Numbered from the stretch's first letter, positions 37,273-46,838 are shown. The stretch is 64,000 bases of DNA from Lachnospiraceae bacterium (GCA_910576335.1 CAJTIU010000013.1:1-64000), one strand, 5' to 3'. Numbers and translations: made by a program. Notes: generated by a model not told the origin, from the sequence alone.

Positions 37273-38316
37273 ATGAAGGTTACGATGAAAGATATTGCGA
37301 ATGTATATGGGATCTCGGTTAATGCGGTTTCGCTTGCTCTGAACAATAAACCAGGAATCAGTAATGAGATGAGAATTAAAATTCTAAGGACTGCAGAAGA
37401 GATGGGATATTTAGAGACAAAGGAAAAGTTTGTAAGAACTTTTGCCAGAACGAACATCTGTGTTATGATGCAGAAACGCTATTCCCAGGATATGGATTTT
37501 TATGGACGTGTTTTATTTGCAGTAGTTGAAGAGGCAAAAAAACAAGGTTATGATACGCTCATGAATTTTTTTGATGATGATAATTTTGAGATTCCGGTAA
37601 CGGTCGCGGACAGAAGGGTGTCAGGGGTAATTGTGATTGGAAAGATACGCGACTATAATATTGAAAAGCTTTGTGACGCTCGTATTCCTCTTGTATTAAC
37701 AGACCACGCCTCTCTCACGCAGAATATTGACAGCATTATTACGGACAATAAGCTAGGAGGGTATGTGATGGTAAAGTACCTGTTTGAGGAGGGATTTCAA
37801 AGGATTGGATTTTACGGGGAGCTGGGATATTCCCTTAGCATTAAGGAACGGTACTGGGGCTACAAGGAGGCTTTGAACGACCTCTTTGAAACTGGAAAAC
37901 TGGAGGGCGTGCTAGATGAATATATTCAGACATATTCTATCCTGGGCGGAATGGAGGAGGCAGTATTTTCGAACAACAATAAAAAGATTGCCGCGCTTGT
38001 TAAGGCACATAAACAGATGCCGGAGGTATTTGTGTGTTCCAACGACAGAGCTGCAATTTCTCTTATGCTGGCATTGCAGATTCTGGGGTATAAGGTTCCG
38101 CGGGATATTTCGGTTGTGGGATTTGATAATATCGACATGTGCGAGCGGGTGCGGCCAAAGCTTACGACAGTGAATGTGAATAAGGAACTGATGGGAAAAC
38201 GGGCGGTGCAGAAGCTGCTCTATAAAATTACCCATAAGAACTGTCCCTCCGAGAATGTAGTGATCAGTGTGGGGCTGATTAAGAGAGAGTCAGTGGGAAT
38301 GCCATGCCAGTCTTAG
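37273..38316 (+). CDS. LacI family transcriptional regulator
   Basis: 347 residues. The N-terminal LacI helix-turn-helix is TMKDIANVYGISVNAVSLAL and the hinge helix ends near residue 55. The effector domain has typical SGVIVIGKIRDYNIEKL, PEVFVCSNDRAAISLML and VGFDNIDMCERVRPKLTTV. It lies after the lyase-transporter-GH130 genes and probably regulates them in response to an imported sugar; I could not identify a matching operator with certainty. GGGAGAG precedes the start. Confidence 0.93.
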   Translation: MKVTMKDIANVYGISVNAVSLALNNKPGISNEMRIKILRTAEEMGYLETKEKFVRTFARTNICVMMQKRYSQDMDFYGRVLFAVVEEAKKQGYDTLMNFFDDDNFEIPVTVADRRVSGVIVIGKIRDYNIEKLCDARIPLVLTDHASLTQNIDSIITDNKLGGYVMVKYLFEEGFQRIGFYGELGYSLSIKERYWGYKEALNDLFETGKLEGVLDEYIQTYSILGGMEEAVFSNNNKKIAALVKAHKQMPEVFVCSNDRAAISLMLALQILGYKVPRDISVVGFDNIDMCERVRPKLTTVNVNKELMGKRAVQKLLYKITHKNCPSENVVISVGLIKRESVGMPCQS

Positions 38317-38365
38317 GATGAAGAGATTACACCTCAGAAGTAAAAGGATGCCCAGTGGAAACTGA

Positions 38366-38394
38366 TTGTGAAACAGAGGGAGATAGAGTATAAT
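38366..38394 (+). promoter_or_regulatory. Conserved promoter of the DUF1703-type genes, copy 1
   Basis: TTGTGA (38366-38371) and TATAAT (38389-38394) with a 17-base spacer. The surrounding GGAAACTGATTGTGAAACAG and GAGGGAGATAG sequence is nearly identical at 43963 and 46810, each time upstream of a gene of the same family. Confidence 0.85.
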
Positions 38395-38478
38395 ATGAAA
38401 AACGGCATTATGATGGAGATATGGTGATTGGCTTAGGGGCAGGAATGTTCTGGTCTTATTGAGTAAGGAAGTGAGTTT

Positions 38479-40173
38479 ATGGCAAGGACAGTTGGAATAG
38501 GGAAACAGGATTTTGAGAGAATCCGTATAAAGAACAATTTTTATATAGACAAAACCCATTTTATTAAGGAATGGTGGGAGTCTGACGATGATGTGACACT
38601 GATTACCCGTCCCAGAAGGTTTGGAAAAACTCTGAATATGAGTATGCTAGAGAAGTTTTTTTCCGTGGGATATGCCAGACGGGCAGATTTATTTGAAGGA
38701 CTGTCTATATGGGATGATGAAGAATACAGGAAGCTTCAGGGAACATATCCAGTTATTAGTTTATCTTTTGCTAATGTGAAGGAGCCGGATTATGTGGGGA
38801 CAAAGTATTCGATCAATCAGATTTTAGAAGATTTATATAATAAAAATGCATTTTTGCTTGATGGAGAATTACTAACAGAGAATGAAAAAACATACTTTAA
38901 AAGTGTGACCAGTGACATGAAGGAAGGGACAGCATCGTGGGCAGTCCATAAAATGTCTGATTTTCTTTCACGGTATTACGGGAAAAAGGTAATTATTCTT
39001 TTGGATGAGTATGACACGCCTATGCAGGAAGCCTATGTGAATGGATTTTGGGATGAGCTGGCATCGTTTACCAGAAGTCTGTTTAACTCTTCATTTAAGA
39101 CAAATCCATACCTTGAGCGGGCAGTTATGACGGGAATTACGTGGGTTAGCAAGGAATCTGACTTTTCGGACTTAAATAATCTCGAAGTCATTACTACTAC
39201 TGCGGAAAAATATGAGGATGCATTTGGCTTTACAGAAAAAGAAGTATTTGATGCACTGGATGAATTCGGAATGCCGGATAAAAAAGAAGAGGTAAAAAGG
39301 TGGTATGATGGTTTCACATTTGGACGAATGACAGACATTTACAATCCATGGTCCGTGATTAATTATCTGAGCAAGGGAAAGCTGCGCACATACTGGGCAA
39401 ATACAAGCTCCAACAGTCTAGTCGGCAAATTGATCCGGGAGAGCAGTAAAAATATTAAGCAGTCGTTTGGAAGACTTCTTTTAGGGGAACACTTGATAAC
39501 GCCTGTTGACGAACAGATTGTTTACAATATGCTTGATGCAGATGAGACGGCGATCTGGAGTCTTTTGCTTGCCAGCGGGTATTTGAAGGTAATCAGATTT
39601 GAAGAGTATGCAAAAAGCGATTCGGGTATCAATGCGCTGAACTGTGAGCTGGCTATTACGAATCTTGAGGTGAGGCTGATGTTTGGCGGAGTGATTCGCG
39701 GATGGTTTGCGGAGAGCAGATCAGATTACAATGACTTTATCAAAGCGCTGCTTGCAGGCGATACGGATGCGATGAATGATTATATGAACAGTTTAACGCA
39801 GACGATGTTCAGTTACTTTGACACAGGAAAGAATCCATCTAAAAAAGAACCGGAGAGGTTCTATCATGGTTTTGTGCTGGGGCTGATGGTTGAACTGGCT
39901 GACCGTTACACGATCACATCCAATAGAGAGAGCGGCTTTGGACGCTATGATGTAATGCTGGAGCCGAAAGGGCGGGAGGATGATGCCATCATACTGGAAT
40001 TCAAGGTGTTCCAGCCGAGGAAGGAGAAGGAGCTTACAGATACAGTAAAAGCAGCATTGGAGCAGATTGAAGATAAGAATTATGAAGCGGTTCTGAGCGC
40101 GAAAGGAATCGCGAAGGAGCGTATACGTAAATACGGGTTTGCTTTTCAGGGAAAGGAAGTTCTGATTGGTTAA
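38479..40173 (+). CDS. AAA-ATPase-like / PD-(D/E)XK nuclease-fold protein (DUF1703 type), copy 1
   Basis: 564 residues. N-terminal AAA-ATPase-like domain (about 1-215): [31 protein letters not shown] (Walker A-like with RFGKT) and VIILLDEYDTPMQEAY (Walker B-like). C-terminal domain (about 460-555): SGFGRYDVMLEPKG and AIILEFKVFQPR, a PD-(D/E)XK nuclease-like core (D...ExK). The family is abundant and often multi-copy in gut anaerobes; a defence or mobile-element role has been guessed but no function is established to my knowledge. It is the most divergent of the three copies here. It has AAGGAAG as ribosome binding site. Confidence 0.9.
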   Translation: MARTVGIGKQDFERIRIKNNFYIDKTHFIKEWWESDDDVTLITRPRRFGKTLNMSMLEKFFSVGYARRADLFEGLSIWDDEEYRKLQGTYPVISLSFANVKEPDYVGTKYSINQILEDLYNKNAFLLDGELLTENEKTYFKSVTSDMKEGTASWAVHKMSDFLSRYYGKKVIILLDEYDTPMQEAYVNGFWDELASFTRSLFNSSFKTNPYLERAVMTGITWVSKESDFSDLNNLEVITTTAEKYEDAFGFTEKEVFDALDEFGMPDKKEEVKRWYDGFTFGRMTDIYNPWSVINYLSKGKLRTYWANTSSNSLVGKLIRESSKNIKQSFGRLLLGEHLITPVDEQIVYNMLDADETAIWSLLLASGYLKVIRFEEYAKSDSGINALNCELAITNLEVRLMFGGVIRGWFAESRSDYNDFIKALLAGDTDAMNDYMNSLTQTMFSYFDTGKNPSKKEPERFYHGFVLGLMVELADRYTITSNRESGFGRYDVMLEPKGREDDAIILEFKVFQPRKEKELTDTVKAALEQIEDKNYEAVLSAKGIAKERIRKYGFAFQGKEVLIG

Positions 40174-40289
40174 AAGGATTAGAATCTATGGGTGGGTGTA
40201 GCCGATACGGCTGCCTTTACATAGAAAACAATAACCGGCTGGCGGCTACATGAATAAAAAATACAACGAAGTACAGAAAGGATAAAGAT

Positions 40290-41588
40290 ATGAACCAGTT
40301 AAAAAAGGCAATAGAGGAAATTACATATTCCAGCAATATTTTCCCGGAAGAAGCATTTAGGGTCATTACAGCAAATAAAGAGGAGGCGATTCCTTATCTG
40401 CGGGAGGCTGTGGAATATACACTCAGAAAAAGAACAGAACTGGAGGAAGGCTATCAGCGCCATTTTTATGCCATATATCTGTTGGCGGAATTCCAGGACA
40501 GAGAGATTTTCCCGGAGATTGTGGAGCTTGTCTCTCTGCCTGGAGACGAGGTGGAGTATCTGATCGGGGATTGTATTACTTCGAATTTGCATGATATACT
40601 TTACAATACCTATAACGACAATATAGAATTGGCGAAAAAGACAATTCAAAATACAGATGTGGATGAATTTGTCAGAGCGGACATGCTAGATGTAATGGGG
40701 CAGCTGTATCTGGATGGAATTCTGCAGGAAAGCGAGTGGAGGGAGTTTTTAAAGCAGATTGTTTACTCCGGAAAGGATTACGGCTATCTTTATAATGAAG
40801 CTGCCCATATGTTATGCCGGTGTCACTTTTTTGATATGCTTCCGGAAATTCGCTATATGCTTGCCAATAATCTTTTGGACGAAATGACGATTGGGCGTTA
40901 TGATTCCTATGTGGATGCCATGTTCAAATACCGGGAGGGTGAAAAAGGTATTTGCAGGGCTTCCTTTCATGCTGCTGACACCTTGCGGAATTGGGCAATG
41001 TTTACAGAAAAATCAGGAAATAAGGTTTCACTTGAGAAGGATTTTGAACAGATCTTCCGCAAGATGGAAAGGGATAAGCCAGCCAAAAAGGTAAAAATCG
41101 GAAGAAATGACCCATGCCCCTGTGGAAGTGGGAAGAAATACAAATTCTGTTGCCTGAATAAGCCCGCAGATGCAATGGATCTGATTGAAAGCCCGGAAGA
41201 ACGCGGTAAATGGCTGAAACCCTATCCGTACACAGGACAGGAAAGGGTTGAGGGCAGAATCTATCTGGCGGATTATTTCGACGCAGAGAGCATAGAAATT
41301 GATAAAATTCTGTATCTCGCTTTGAAGAAGCGTCCTGGCCTTATCTGGTTAAGGAATAAAACAGAGGAGGAGAAGAGGACAAGGGAATATTTGTACCATG
41401 CATATCAAAAATGTGCGGCAAGAATGGAGAGGGAGCAGATTCAGACTTTTGACGAGTATGATGAAAAATACAGCATCCATTACTATTGTAAGACGTGGGC
41501 GGATGAATTGTGCAGGCTTTTACAGGAGAATCAGGATATTGAGAAATATGAGAAGGTTGTTGGATTTATTTCTGAAAGGGGCAGATAA
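40290..41588 (+). CDS. DUF1186/SEC-C motif protein
   Basis: 432 residues. The first about 210 residues resemble DUF1186 (helical repeats: LREAVEYTLRKRTELEEGYQ, LVSLPGDEVEYLIGDCITSN). A SEC-C zinc motif follows at about 270-290: KIGRNDPCPCGSGKKYKFCC. The last 140 residues are charged and helical, with no known domain that I recognise. SEC-C motifs bind zinc and occur in SecA and in many proteins of unknown role. It sits between two DUF1703-type loci, but nothing shows a functional link. Confidence 0.8.
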   Translation: MNQLKKAIEEITYSSNIFPEEAFRVITANKEEAIPYLREAVEYTLRKRTELEEGYQRHFYAIYLLAEFQDREIFPEIVELVSLPGDEVEYLIGDCITSNLHDILYNTYNDNIELAKKTIQNTDVDEFVRADMLDVMGQLYLDGILQESEWREFLKQIVYSGKDYGYLYNEAAHMLCRCHFFDMLPEIRYMLANNLLDEMTIGRYDSYVDAMFKYREGEKGICRASFHAADTLRNWAMFTEKSGNKVSLEKDFEQIFRKMERDKPAKKVKIGRNDPCPCGSGKKYKFCCLNKPADAMDLIESPEERGKWLKPYPYTGQERVEGRIYLADYFDAESIEIDKILYLALKKRPGLIWLRNKTEEEKRTREYLYHAYQKCAARMEREQIQTFDEYDEKYSIHYYCKTWADELCRLLQENQDIEKYEKVVGFISERGR

Positions 41589-41656
41589 TTGCGGGGAACT
41601 TTATCGTCCTACCTGGAATGCTGATACAAGAAAAAAGTGAGTATTTTTTTTGACGC

Positions 41657-41887
41657 TCTGATATTATGGTAAGGAGCCCGTCTCTGCGGGGCAGATCATT
41701 TATTCTGGAAGTCAAGGTATCGGGTGATATTGATGATTTGGAAGAAGACGCAGAAAAGGCTCTTGGTCAGATCTATGATAAAAAATATATGGAAGAACTG
41801 CGTACAGAAGGATATAAGAAGATTGACTGCTACGGGATAGCGTTCTATCGGAAGGATTGTGAGGTCCGGTTTGGGAAAGGATGCTAA
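41657..41887 (+). pseudogene. C-terminal fragment of a DUF1703-type gene
   Basis: About 76 codons, nearly identical to the last 76 codons of the copies ending at 45729 and 48576: [11 protein letters not shown], then [20 protein letters not shown], then [17 protein letters not shown]. The homology starts abruptly at about 41657, 68 bases after the SEC-C gene, so only the nuclease-core end remains. Confidence 0.85.
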
Positions 41888-41900
41888 GGGAGACGAAGGC

Positions 41901-42221
41901 ATGACTAAAAATATAGAAAGTTTTCCAGTGATTAATAAAAACGAAACCGCAAAGCGCCTTGAACTGCTTATGAAGTGGAATCATTTGCAGCCAAAAGATA
42001 TCCAGACGTATCTTGGACTGGCGTGCGTGCAGACCGTATACCGGTGGATAGAGGGAATCAATATCCCGAGCGTGGATCATTTGTATGCATTAAGCAGGCT
42101 TTTTCATGTCAATATTGATGATATGCTGATGGGAAATGGGGACACCGTATCAACGTCTGTTCAATACAAAATAGTATTCCGGTTTATGATGTATTACACA
42201 AAACTAAAGGATGCGGCATAA
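41901..42221 (+). CDS. Small helix-turn-helix (XRE-like) protein
   Basis: 106 residues. ETAKRLELLMKWNHLQPKDI followed by TYLGLACVQTVYRWIEGINI and PSVDHLYALSRLFHVNIDDM is a Cro/C1-type helix-turn-helix with the usual helper helices. The tail of about 35 residues is not recognised. AGGGAGACGAAGGC precedes ATG 41901. It starts 13 bases after the DUF1703 fragment and may once have been in an operon with the intact gene. Likely a DNA-binding regulator of unknown targets. Confidence 0.75.
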   Translation: MTKNIESFPVINKNETAKRLELLMKWNHLQPKDIQTYLGLACVQTVYRWIEGINIPSVDHLYALSRLFHVNIDDMLMGNGDTVSTSVQYKIVFRFMMYYTKLKDAA

Positions 42222-42429
42222 ATAGTTGTGAAGATTTCTTAGAATTGGATTGCCTGCGGGAATCTGCTTTCCCGGGCAAAGACTTAAAGTGAGCTTTGAG
42301 ATATGTATTGAATTTTGAATTCAATGACAATTTCCGGGTAATGAGTTATGCTTTTTAGAAATAAAAGGTATCAGCTTTGTAAAGGATCAAAGAACAGCAG
42401 CTGAATACAAGAAAGGTGGAGAGGATTGT

Positions 42430-42804
42430 ATGAAGTTAAGAACAGACTTTGTAACAAATTCAAGTAGCAGCAGTTTTATCATTGCCAGGGATGAAGACTT
42501 ATCAGAAAAGCTTAAGGAAGCAATTGTAAGGGTTGTCCAACGGGAAATGTTAGGAGAAAAGATGCTAGCATCAGACAGCACAGAAGAGGAGATTCAGAAG
42601 GTATTTGAAGAGGAATATGTTCATAAAAAAGAGCAGGAAGAAGTACGCGGTGCATTAAAAGCAGGGAAAACAGTTTATATGGGAACTGTGGATTTCGAAT
42701 GCAGTTCGTATGACTATGCAGAGCTTTTGCAAAAAGTATGGAAAGAAATGGAAGATGCAGGTAAAGATGAATTTATAGTGATAGATGGAGATTTGAGCTA
42801 TTAA
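42430..42804 (+). CDS. TNSSSSSF-motif protein, candidate partner/substrate of the adjacent radical-SAM-like enzyme
   Basis: 124 residues. The N terminus reads MKLRTDFVTNSSSSSFIIAR: a basic start, RTDFVTN, five consecutive serines and F. This motif opens many otherwise unrelated bacterial proteins that I recall, with no assigned function. The rest is acidic and helical (EKLKEAIVRVVQREM, EEEIQKVFEEEYVHKKEQ) with a C-terminal FIVIDGDLSY. There is no signal peptide. GGTGGAGAGG precedes the start. The stop is 8 bases from the next gene, so the two are in an operon. Confidence 0.7.
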   Translation: MKLRTDFVTNSSSSSFIIARDEDLSEKLKEAIVRVVQREMLGEKMLASDSTEEEIQKVFEEEYVHKKEQEEVRGALKAGKTVYMGTVDFECSSYDYAELLQKVWKEMEDAGKDEFIVIDGDLSY

Positions 42805-42812
42805 GGGGAACT

Positions 42813-43892
42813 ATGAAGATCAGGAAAGAAAAAAATTTTGTCTCATTTTTTGATGAAAAGACAGGAAACTATCTCCGTACAGGCATCATTGAGGATGGCA
42901 GGGATACAGGTGTTGATCCTTTTGCGGCATCTTTTCCGGAATTGCTGGATATTGGTATTATGGGGCACTGTATCCATGGACAGTCCGGCCTGTGTATAAA
43001 GGCTGGAATAGAGTGCTACCAGGGAGGACTGCATAAGAAAAATGATAACATGACATTAGCGGATTTCGAAGATATAGCGAAGCAATGTGAGGGAAGGACA
43101 TATCAGTTTGCGCTCGGCGGCTGTGGAGATCCGGATCAGCATGAACATTTCAGAGAGATTCTTGAAATCTGTAAGATGACAGGAATTGTCCCTAATTTTA
43201 CAAGCTCAGGCTATGGGATAACAGAAGAGATTGCAAAGCTATGCAGCCAATACTGCGGAGCAGTAGCCATAAGCTGGTATCGCAGCGAATATACATTACG
43301 TGCAATAAAGATGCTTGCAGATGCAGGAGTAAAAACAAACATACATTATGTCCTGAATAAATACACTGTCGATGAGGCAGTAGAACGACTGGTTTCTCAT
43401 CGTTTCCCCGATGGGATTAATGCATTAGTGTTCCTTCTGCATAAACCGGTTGGACTTGGAAAGGCAGAGAATATGATTACCAGAGATAATATGAGATTCA
43501 AGGAATTGATAACACTGGTTAATTCTGAGGATACAGGATATAAAATAGGATTTGATTCCTGCACAGTACCTGCGCTGATTAATAATAGGGGGAGTATTGA
43601 TCTGGATAGTCTGGATACATGTGAGGGAGCCAGATGGTCTGCATATATCTCTTCAGACTTGAAAATGATGCCGTGCAGCTTCGACAATGAAGACATGAGA
43701 TGGGCGGTCGATCTAAAAACCCATACGATTGAAGAAGCCTGGATGAGCAGTGAATTTGAGGATTTCCGCTCACGCTTAAAAATGTCCTGCCCTGAATGTG
43801 CGGATAGGAATTTTTGTATGGGCGGATGTCCGGTCAGACCGGAAATTGTCTTGTGTGATAAAAAATGTAATACTTTAGAAATGTTTTATTAA
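42813..43892 (+). CDS. Radical SAM/SPASM-like protein with atypical cysteine motif
   Basis: 359 residues. The N-terminal part has three cysteines in MGHCIHGQSGLCIKAGIEC, spaced C-x7-C-x6-C instead of the canonical C-x3-C-x2-C. FALGGCGDPDQHEHF matches the glycine-rich SAM-binding strand of radical SAM barrels, and IHYVLN and FDSCTVP follow later strands. The C terminus is a SPASM domain: CEGARWSAYISSDLKMMPCSFDNEDM, then CPECADRNFCMGGC with a final C. SPASM enzymes usually modify peptides or proteins. Being co-transcribed with the TNSSSSSF protein suggests that protein as substrate; this is inference. AAGGGGA precedes the ATG. Confidence 0.8.
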   Translation: MKIRKEKNFVSFFDEKTGNYLRTGIIEDGRDTGVDPFAASFPELLDIGIMGHCIHGQSGLCIKAGIECYQGGLHKKNDNMTLADFEDIAKQCEGRTYQFALGGCGDPDQHEHFREILEICKMTGIVPNFTSSGYGITEEIAKLCSQYCGAVAISWYRSEYTLRAIKMLADAGVKTNIHYVLNKYTVDEAVERLVSHRFPDGINALVFLLHKPVGLGKAENMITRDNMRFKELITLVNSEDTGYKIGFDSCTVPALINNRGSIDLDSLDTCEGARWSAYISSDLKMMPCSFDNEDMRWAVDLKTHTIEEAWMSSEFEDFRSRLKMSCPECADRNFCMGGCPVRPEIVLCDKKCNTLEMFY

Positions 43893-43898
43893 AAGTGC

Positions 43899-43991
43899 AG
43901 CCATCTCTGGGAATACAGCAGTATACAGGAGGTGGCTCTGTTGCTGTTCAAATGGAAACTGATTGTGAAACAGAGGGAGATAGGGTATAAT
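43899..43991 (+). promoter_or_regulatory. Conserved leader hairpin and promoter of the DUF1703-type genes, copy 2
   Basis: 43900-43938 holds an inverted repeat (GCCATCTC and GAGGTGGC-like arms around GGGAATACAGCAGTATACA). TTGTGA (43963-43968) and TATAAT (43986-43991), spacer 17, follow. The same block precedes the copy at 46873. Confidence 0.8.
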
Positions 43992-44025
43992 GTGGAAAAG
44001 GGCATATGATGTTGGAGGGATGACA

Positions 44026-45729
44026 ATGAAGAAACCATTGCCGGTGGGTGTTGAAAATTTTGAAGATATAGTAAAATCTGGATATTATTATGTAGACAAG
44101 ACAATGCTCATAAAAGAATTACTGGACTTAAAAGGGAAAGTAAATTTGTTTACACGTCCAAGAAGATTTGGAAAGACATTGAATCTAAGCATGCTTCGTT
44201 ACTTTTTTGAGGATACAGGAGACAAAGTAAAAAATGAGCAGAATAAAGAGCTCTTCCGGGGGATGAAGATTACGGATGCCGGAGAAGAATATACAGGACA
44301 GATGGGAATGTACCCTGTGATAAATCTGACATTAAAATCGGCCAAACAGGAAGATTTTGAAAATGCTTATTATACGATGCAGGTTGAAATAGCATCTGAG
44401 TTTGACAGACATAGAAGTGTGGTTGAAACAGGAAATGACAAGCTCACTCAAAAAGAATATGAACAGTATATGCGAATTGCAGATGAAGAAGCGGATGAAA
44501 AACAGGTCAGAGGTTCGTTAAAATTATTCAGCAGATGTATATATAAAATCACAGGCAGGAATACCGTCATTCTAATTGACGAGTATGATGTGCCGCTTGA
44601 GAATGCTTATTTCCGGGGGTTTTACGAGGAAATGGTGGATTTTATCCGGTCATTATTTGAATCTGCGTTAAAGACGAATGATTATTTGCAGTTTGCTGTC
44701 ATTACAGGATGCCTGAGGATTTCAAGAGAAAGTATATTTACAGGATTGAATCATCTGAACATTGTATCTGTGCTTGATAAAAAATACAGCGAACATTTTG
44801 GCTTTACAGAGCAGGAAGTGCTTCAGATGATGACTTATTATGAAGTGGAAAGCCGTTTTTCTACAATGAAAGAATGGTATGACGGATATTTATTTGGAGA
44901 TACGGAGGTATATAATCCATGGAGCGTGATTAAGTTTTTATATGATTTATATTCAGATGTCAATGCATTTCCGCATCCCTACTGGATTAATACCAGTTCC
45001 AATGACATCGTAAAGGACATGGTTGCCAGGGCTGACCGGGAGATGAAAGGGAAGATCGAGACACTTATGGATGGAGGAACCCTGGATATACAGGTACACG
45101 AGGAAGTAACCTATGGTGATATGTATAGTAATGGGGAAAATTTGTGGAATTTCCTTTATTTTACGGGGTATCTGACAAAGGAAAGTGAGTACCTTAAAGG
45201 GAAATATATATTCCTTAAGGTGCGTGTTCCTAATACAGAGGTTATGACAATCTACGAAAATACAATTACGAATTGGATGAAAGATATAATACAGAAAGAA
45301 GATTTTCATGATTTATACCGCGCAATGGAAGAGGGAAATGCTCAGAAGATGACCGATATATTAAACGGACAGCTTTTCCGTACCATCAGCTTCTATGACA
45401 GTGCAGAGAATTTTTATCATGGTTTCCTGACAGGAATATTAAGTCAGAGCGAGAATTATCTGGTGAAGTCCAATCGTGAATCGGGAAATGGACGATCTGA
45501 CATTATGGTGAAAAGTCCTTCGTTGCGGGGCAGATCATTTATTCTGGAAGTCAAGGTATCGAATGGTATTGATGATTTGGAAAATGATGCAGAAAAGGCT
45601 CTTGGGCAGATTTATGATAAAAAATATATGGATGAACTGCGTACAGAAGGATATAAGAAGATTGACTGCTATGGAATATCATTTTTTAGAAAGGATTGTG
45701 AGGTCCGCTTTGGGAAAAGACAAAAGTAA
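44026..45729 (+). CDS. AAA-ATPase-like / PD-(D/E)XK nuclease-fold protein (DUF1703 type), copy 2
   Basis: 567 residues. [39 protein letters not shown] (Walker A-like), [18 protein letters not shown] (Walker B-like), then a C-terminal nuclease-like core with [20 protein letters not shown] and ILEVKVS. ATG 44026 ([12 protein letters not shown]) is chosen because GGAGGG lies six bases before it, and because an earlier in-frame ATG at 43990 overlaps the -10 box of the promoter. It is about 90% identical in protein to copy 3, with patchy nucleotide identity. Cellular role unknown. Confidence 0.9.
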   Translation: MKKPLPVGVENFEDIVKSGYYYVDKTMLIKELLDLKGKVNLFTRPRRFGKTLNLSMLRYFFEDTGDKVKNEQNKELFRGMKITDAGEEYTGQMGMYPVINLTLKSAKQEDFENAYYTMQVEIASEFDRHRSVVETGNDKLTQKEYEQYMRIADEEADEKQVRGSLKLFSRCIYKITGRNTVILIDEYDVPLENAYFRGFYEEMVDFIRSLFESALKTNDYLQFAVITGCLRISRESIFTGLNHLNIVSVLDKKYSEHFGFTEQEVLQMMTYYEVESRFSTMKEWYDGYLFGDTEVYNPWSVIKFLYDLYSDVNAFPHPYWINTSSNDIVKDMVARADREMKGKIETLMDGGTLDIQVHEEVTYGDMYSNGENLWNFLYFTGYLTKESEYLKGKYIFLKVRVPNTEVMTIYENTITNWMKDIIQKEDFHDLYRAMEEGNAQKMTDILNGQLFRTISFYDSAENFYHGFLTGILSQSENYLVKSNRESGNGRSDIMVKSPSLRGRSFILEVKVSNGIDDLENDAEKALGQIYDKKYMDELRTEGYKKIDCYGISFFRKDCEVRFGKRQK

Positions 45730-45774
45730 GATCAGCGCAAAGCAGCCAACCTTTCAGGAAGGAAATGGATTAAA

Positions 45775-46323
45775 ATGATCATTTTAATTTTTGGTATATC
45801 AAATGTAGGAAAAACTGAGATTGGAAAAAGACTGGCAGACAAATTGAATTATTCTTTTTTTGATTTAGATGACGAAATAAAGAAGCATTTTCATATTACA
45901 TTAGAGCAATTTATGAAAGAAAACCCATGGACCTATGAACGAGGCATCATAAAAGGTAAGATATTAAAAAATATAATTCATGATAATGGAGATGATATGG
46001 TAATCGCAGTTAGTCCCATTTATTATGCCAGAATTATCAATGACCTTCTTGAACAGGAAGGAGTAGTTGCTGTGGAATTGCAGGATACAGAAGAGCATAT
46101 ATTTGAAAGATTGGTCTTTTCAGACGAAAATGATAATATATATGAAGATGAGGCTTATAAAGAAGAACATAAAGATTATTATATGAAAGATATCCATGAA
46201 GACATTGTGTACATGAAAAAAGTATTCAAAAAAATTAAATGGAAATATTTTATAGATAATAAATCGATAGAACAAGCGTCAGAGGAATTGATGATGATTT
46301 CTGAGAAGTACTTGCGGGAGTGA
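45775..46323 (+). CDS. Shikimate kinase-like P-loop kinase
   Basis: 182 residues. MIILIFGISNVGKTEIGKRL has a Walker A loop (GISNVGKT) and FFDLDDEIKKHF resembles the substrate-side Asp segment of shikimate/gluconate kinases. The rest is rich in acidic and aromatic residues and not diagnostic (YYMKDIHEDIVYMKKVFKKI). It is shorter on shikimate-specific arginines than true AroK, so the substrate is open. The lysine-rich, AT-rich codon use differs from the core genes, which fits an accessory gene. It lies 45 bases after copy 2. Confidence 0.65.
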   Translation: MIILIFGISNVGKTEIGKRLADKLNYSFFDLDDEIKKHFHITLEQFMKENPWTYERGIIKGKILKNIIHDNGDDMVIAVSPIYYARIINDLLEQEGVVAVELQDTEEHIFERLVFSDENDNIYEDEAYKEEHKDYYMKDIHEDIVYMKKVFKKIKWKYFIDNKSIEQASEELMMISEKYLRE

Positions 46324-46331
46324 AAGCAGCT

Positions 46332-46436
46332 ATGTTGTGTCAATTTACAGTTAAGAATTATAAAAGTATACGAGACGAGATAACCTTTGATATGCAGGTG
46401 TCCGCAATCTTGAATTACAGTATCACACGGATTTAA
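46332..46436 (+). pseudogene. N-terminal fragment of an OLD/RecF-like AAA ATPase
   Basis: 34 codons: MLCQFTVKNYKSIRDEITFD continues with MQVSAIL and then leaves the family sequence and stops. Intact proteins of this type begin with the same strand and continue to a Walker A at about residue 35, which is missing here. The break coincides with the start of the duplicated spoIIID segment. Confidence 0.7.
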
Positions 46437-46580
46437 GAACTGCAATAGCAGGGGCGGAGGGACTGTGAGGTTCGCTTTGGGGGAGGACAGAAGTTAGATA
46501 AGGTTATGAAGCGGTGAAAAAAGGAATATGGAAATAAACCTTTGCATACATTGTAAAAACAATGAGTGCATGGGTTATGT

Positions 46581-46712
46581 ATGAAAGATTATATTGAGGA
46601 AAGGGCAGTAGAGATCGCATATTATATCATTGATAATAAGGCAACAGTGAGATAGACGGCGAAGGCATTTGGAGTTAGCAAGAGTACGATGCATACGGTA
46701 GTAACAAAATAG
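46581..46712 (+). pseudogene. Decayed spoIIID copy
   Basis: MKDYIEERAVEIAYYIIDNK continues to an in-frame TAG at codon 25 (46653), then TAKAFGVSKST follows in the same frame before it diverges and ends at 46712. The intact gene at 49308 has CAG at the nonsense position. Only the first half of the family's length is present. It cannot give an active protein. Confidence 0.88.
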
Positions 46713-46747
46713 AACGGTTAATATGGAGAATCAAATAGATATCAAGA

Positions 46748-46838
46748 GCCATCTTTGGGAATACAGCAGTATTCAAGAGATGGCTTTGCTGCTATTCGAT
46801 GGAAACTGATTGTGAAACAGAGGGAGATAGGGTATAAT
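46748..46838 (+). promoter_or_regulatory. Conserved leader hairpin and promoter of the DUF1703-type genes, copy 3
   Basis: GCCATCTTTGGGAATACAGC with AGATGGC forms a hairpin at 46748-46785. TTGTGA (46810-46815) and TATAAT (46833-46838) with spacer 17 follow. Sequence nearly identical to copy 2. Confidence 0.8.

Noticed and set aside
43990-44025. Upstream ATG as start of DUF1703 copy 2 (and the same at 46837 for copy 3)
   Set aside because: The ATG overlaps the TATAAT box of the conserved promoter and lacks a ribosome binding site; GGAGGG points to 44026 and 46873.
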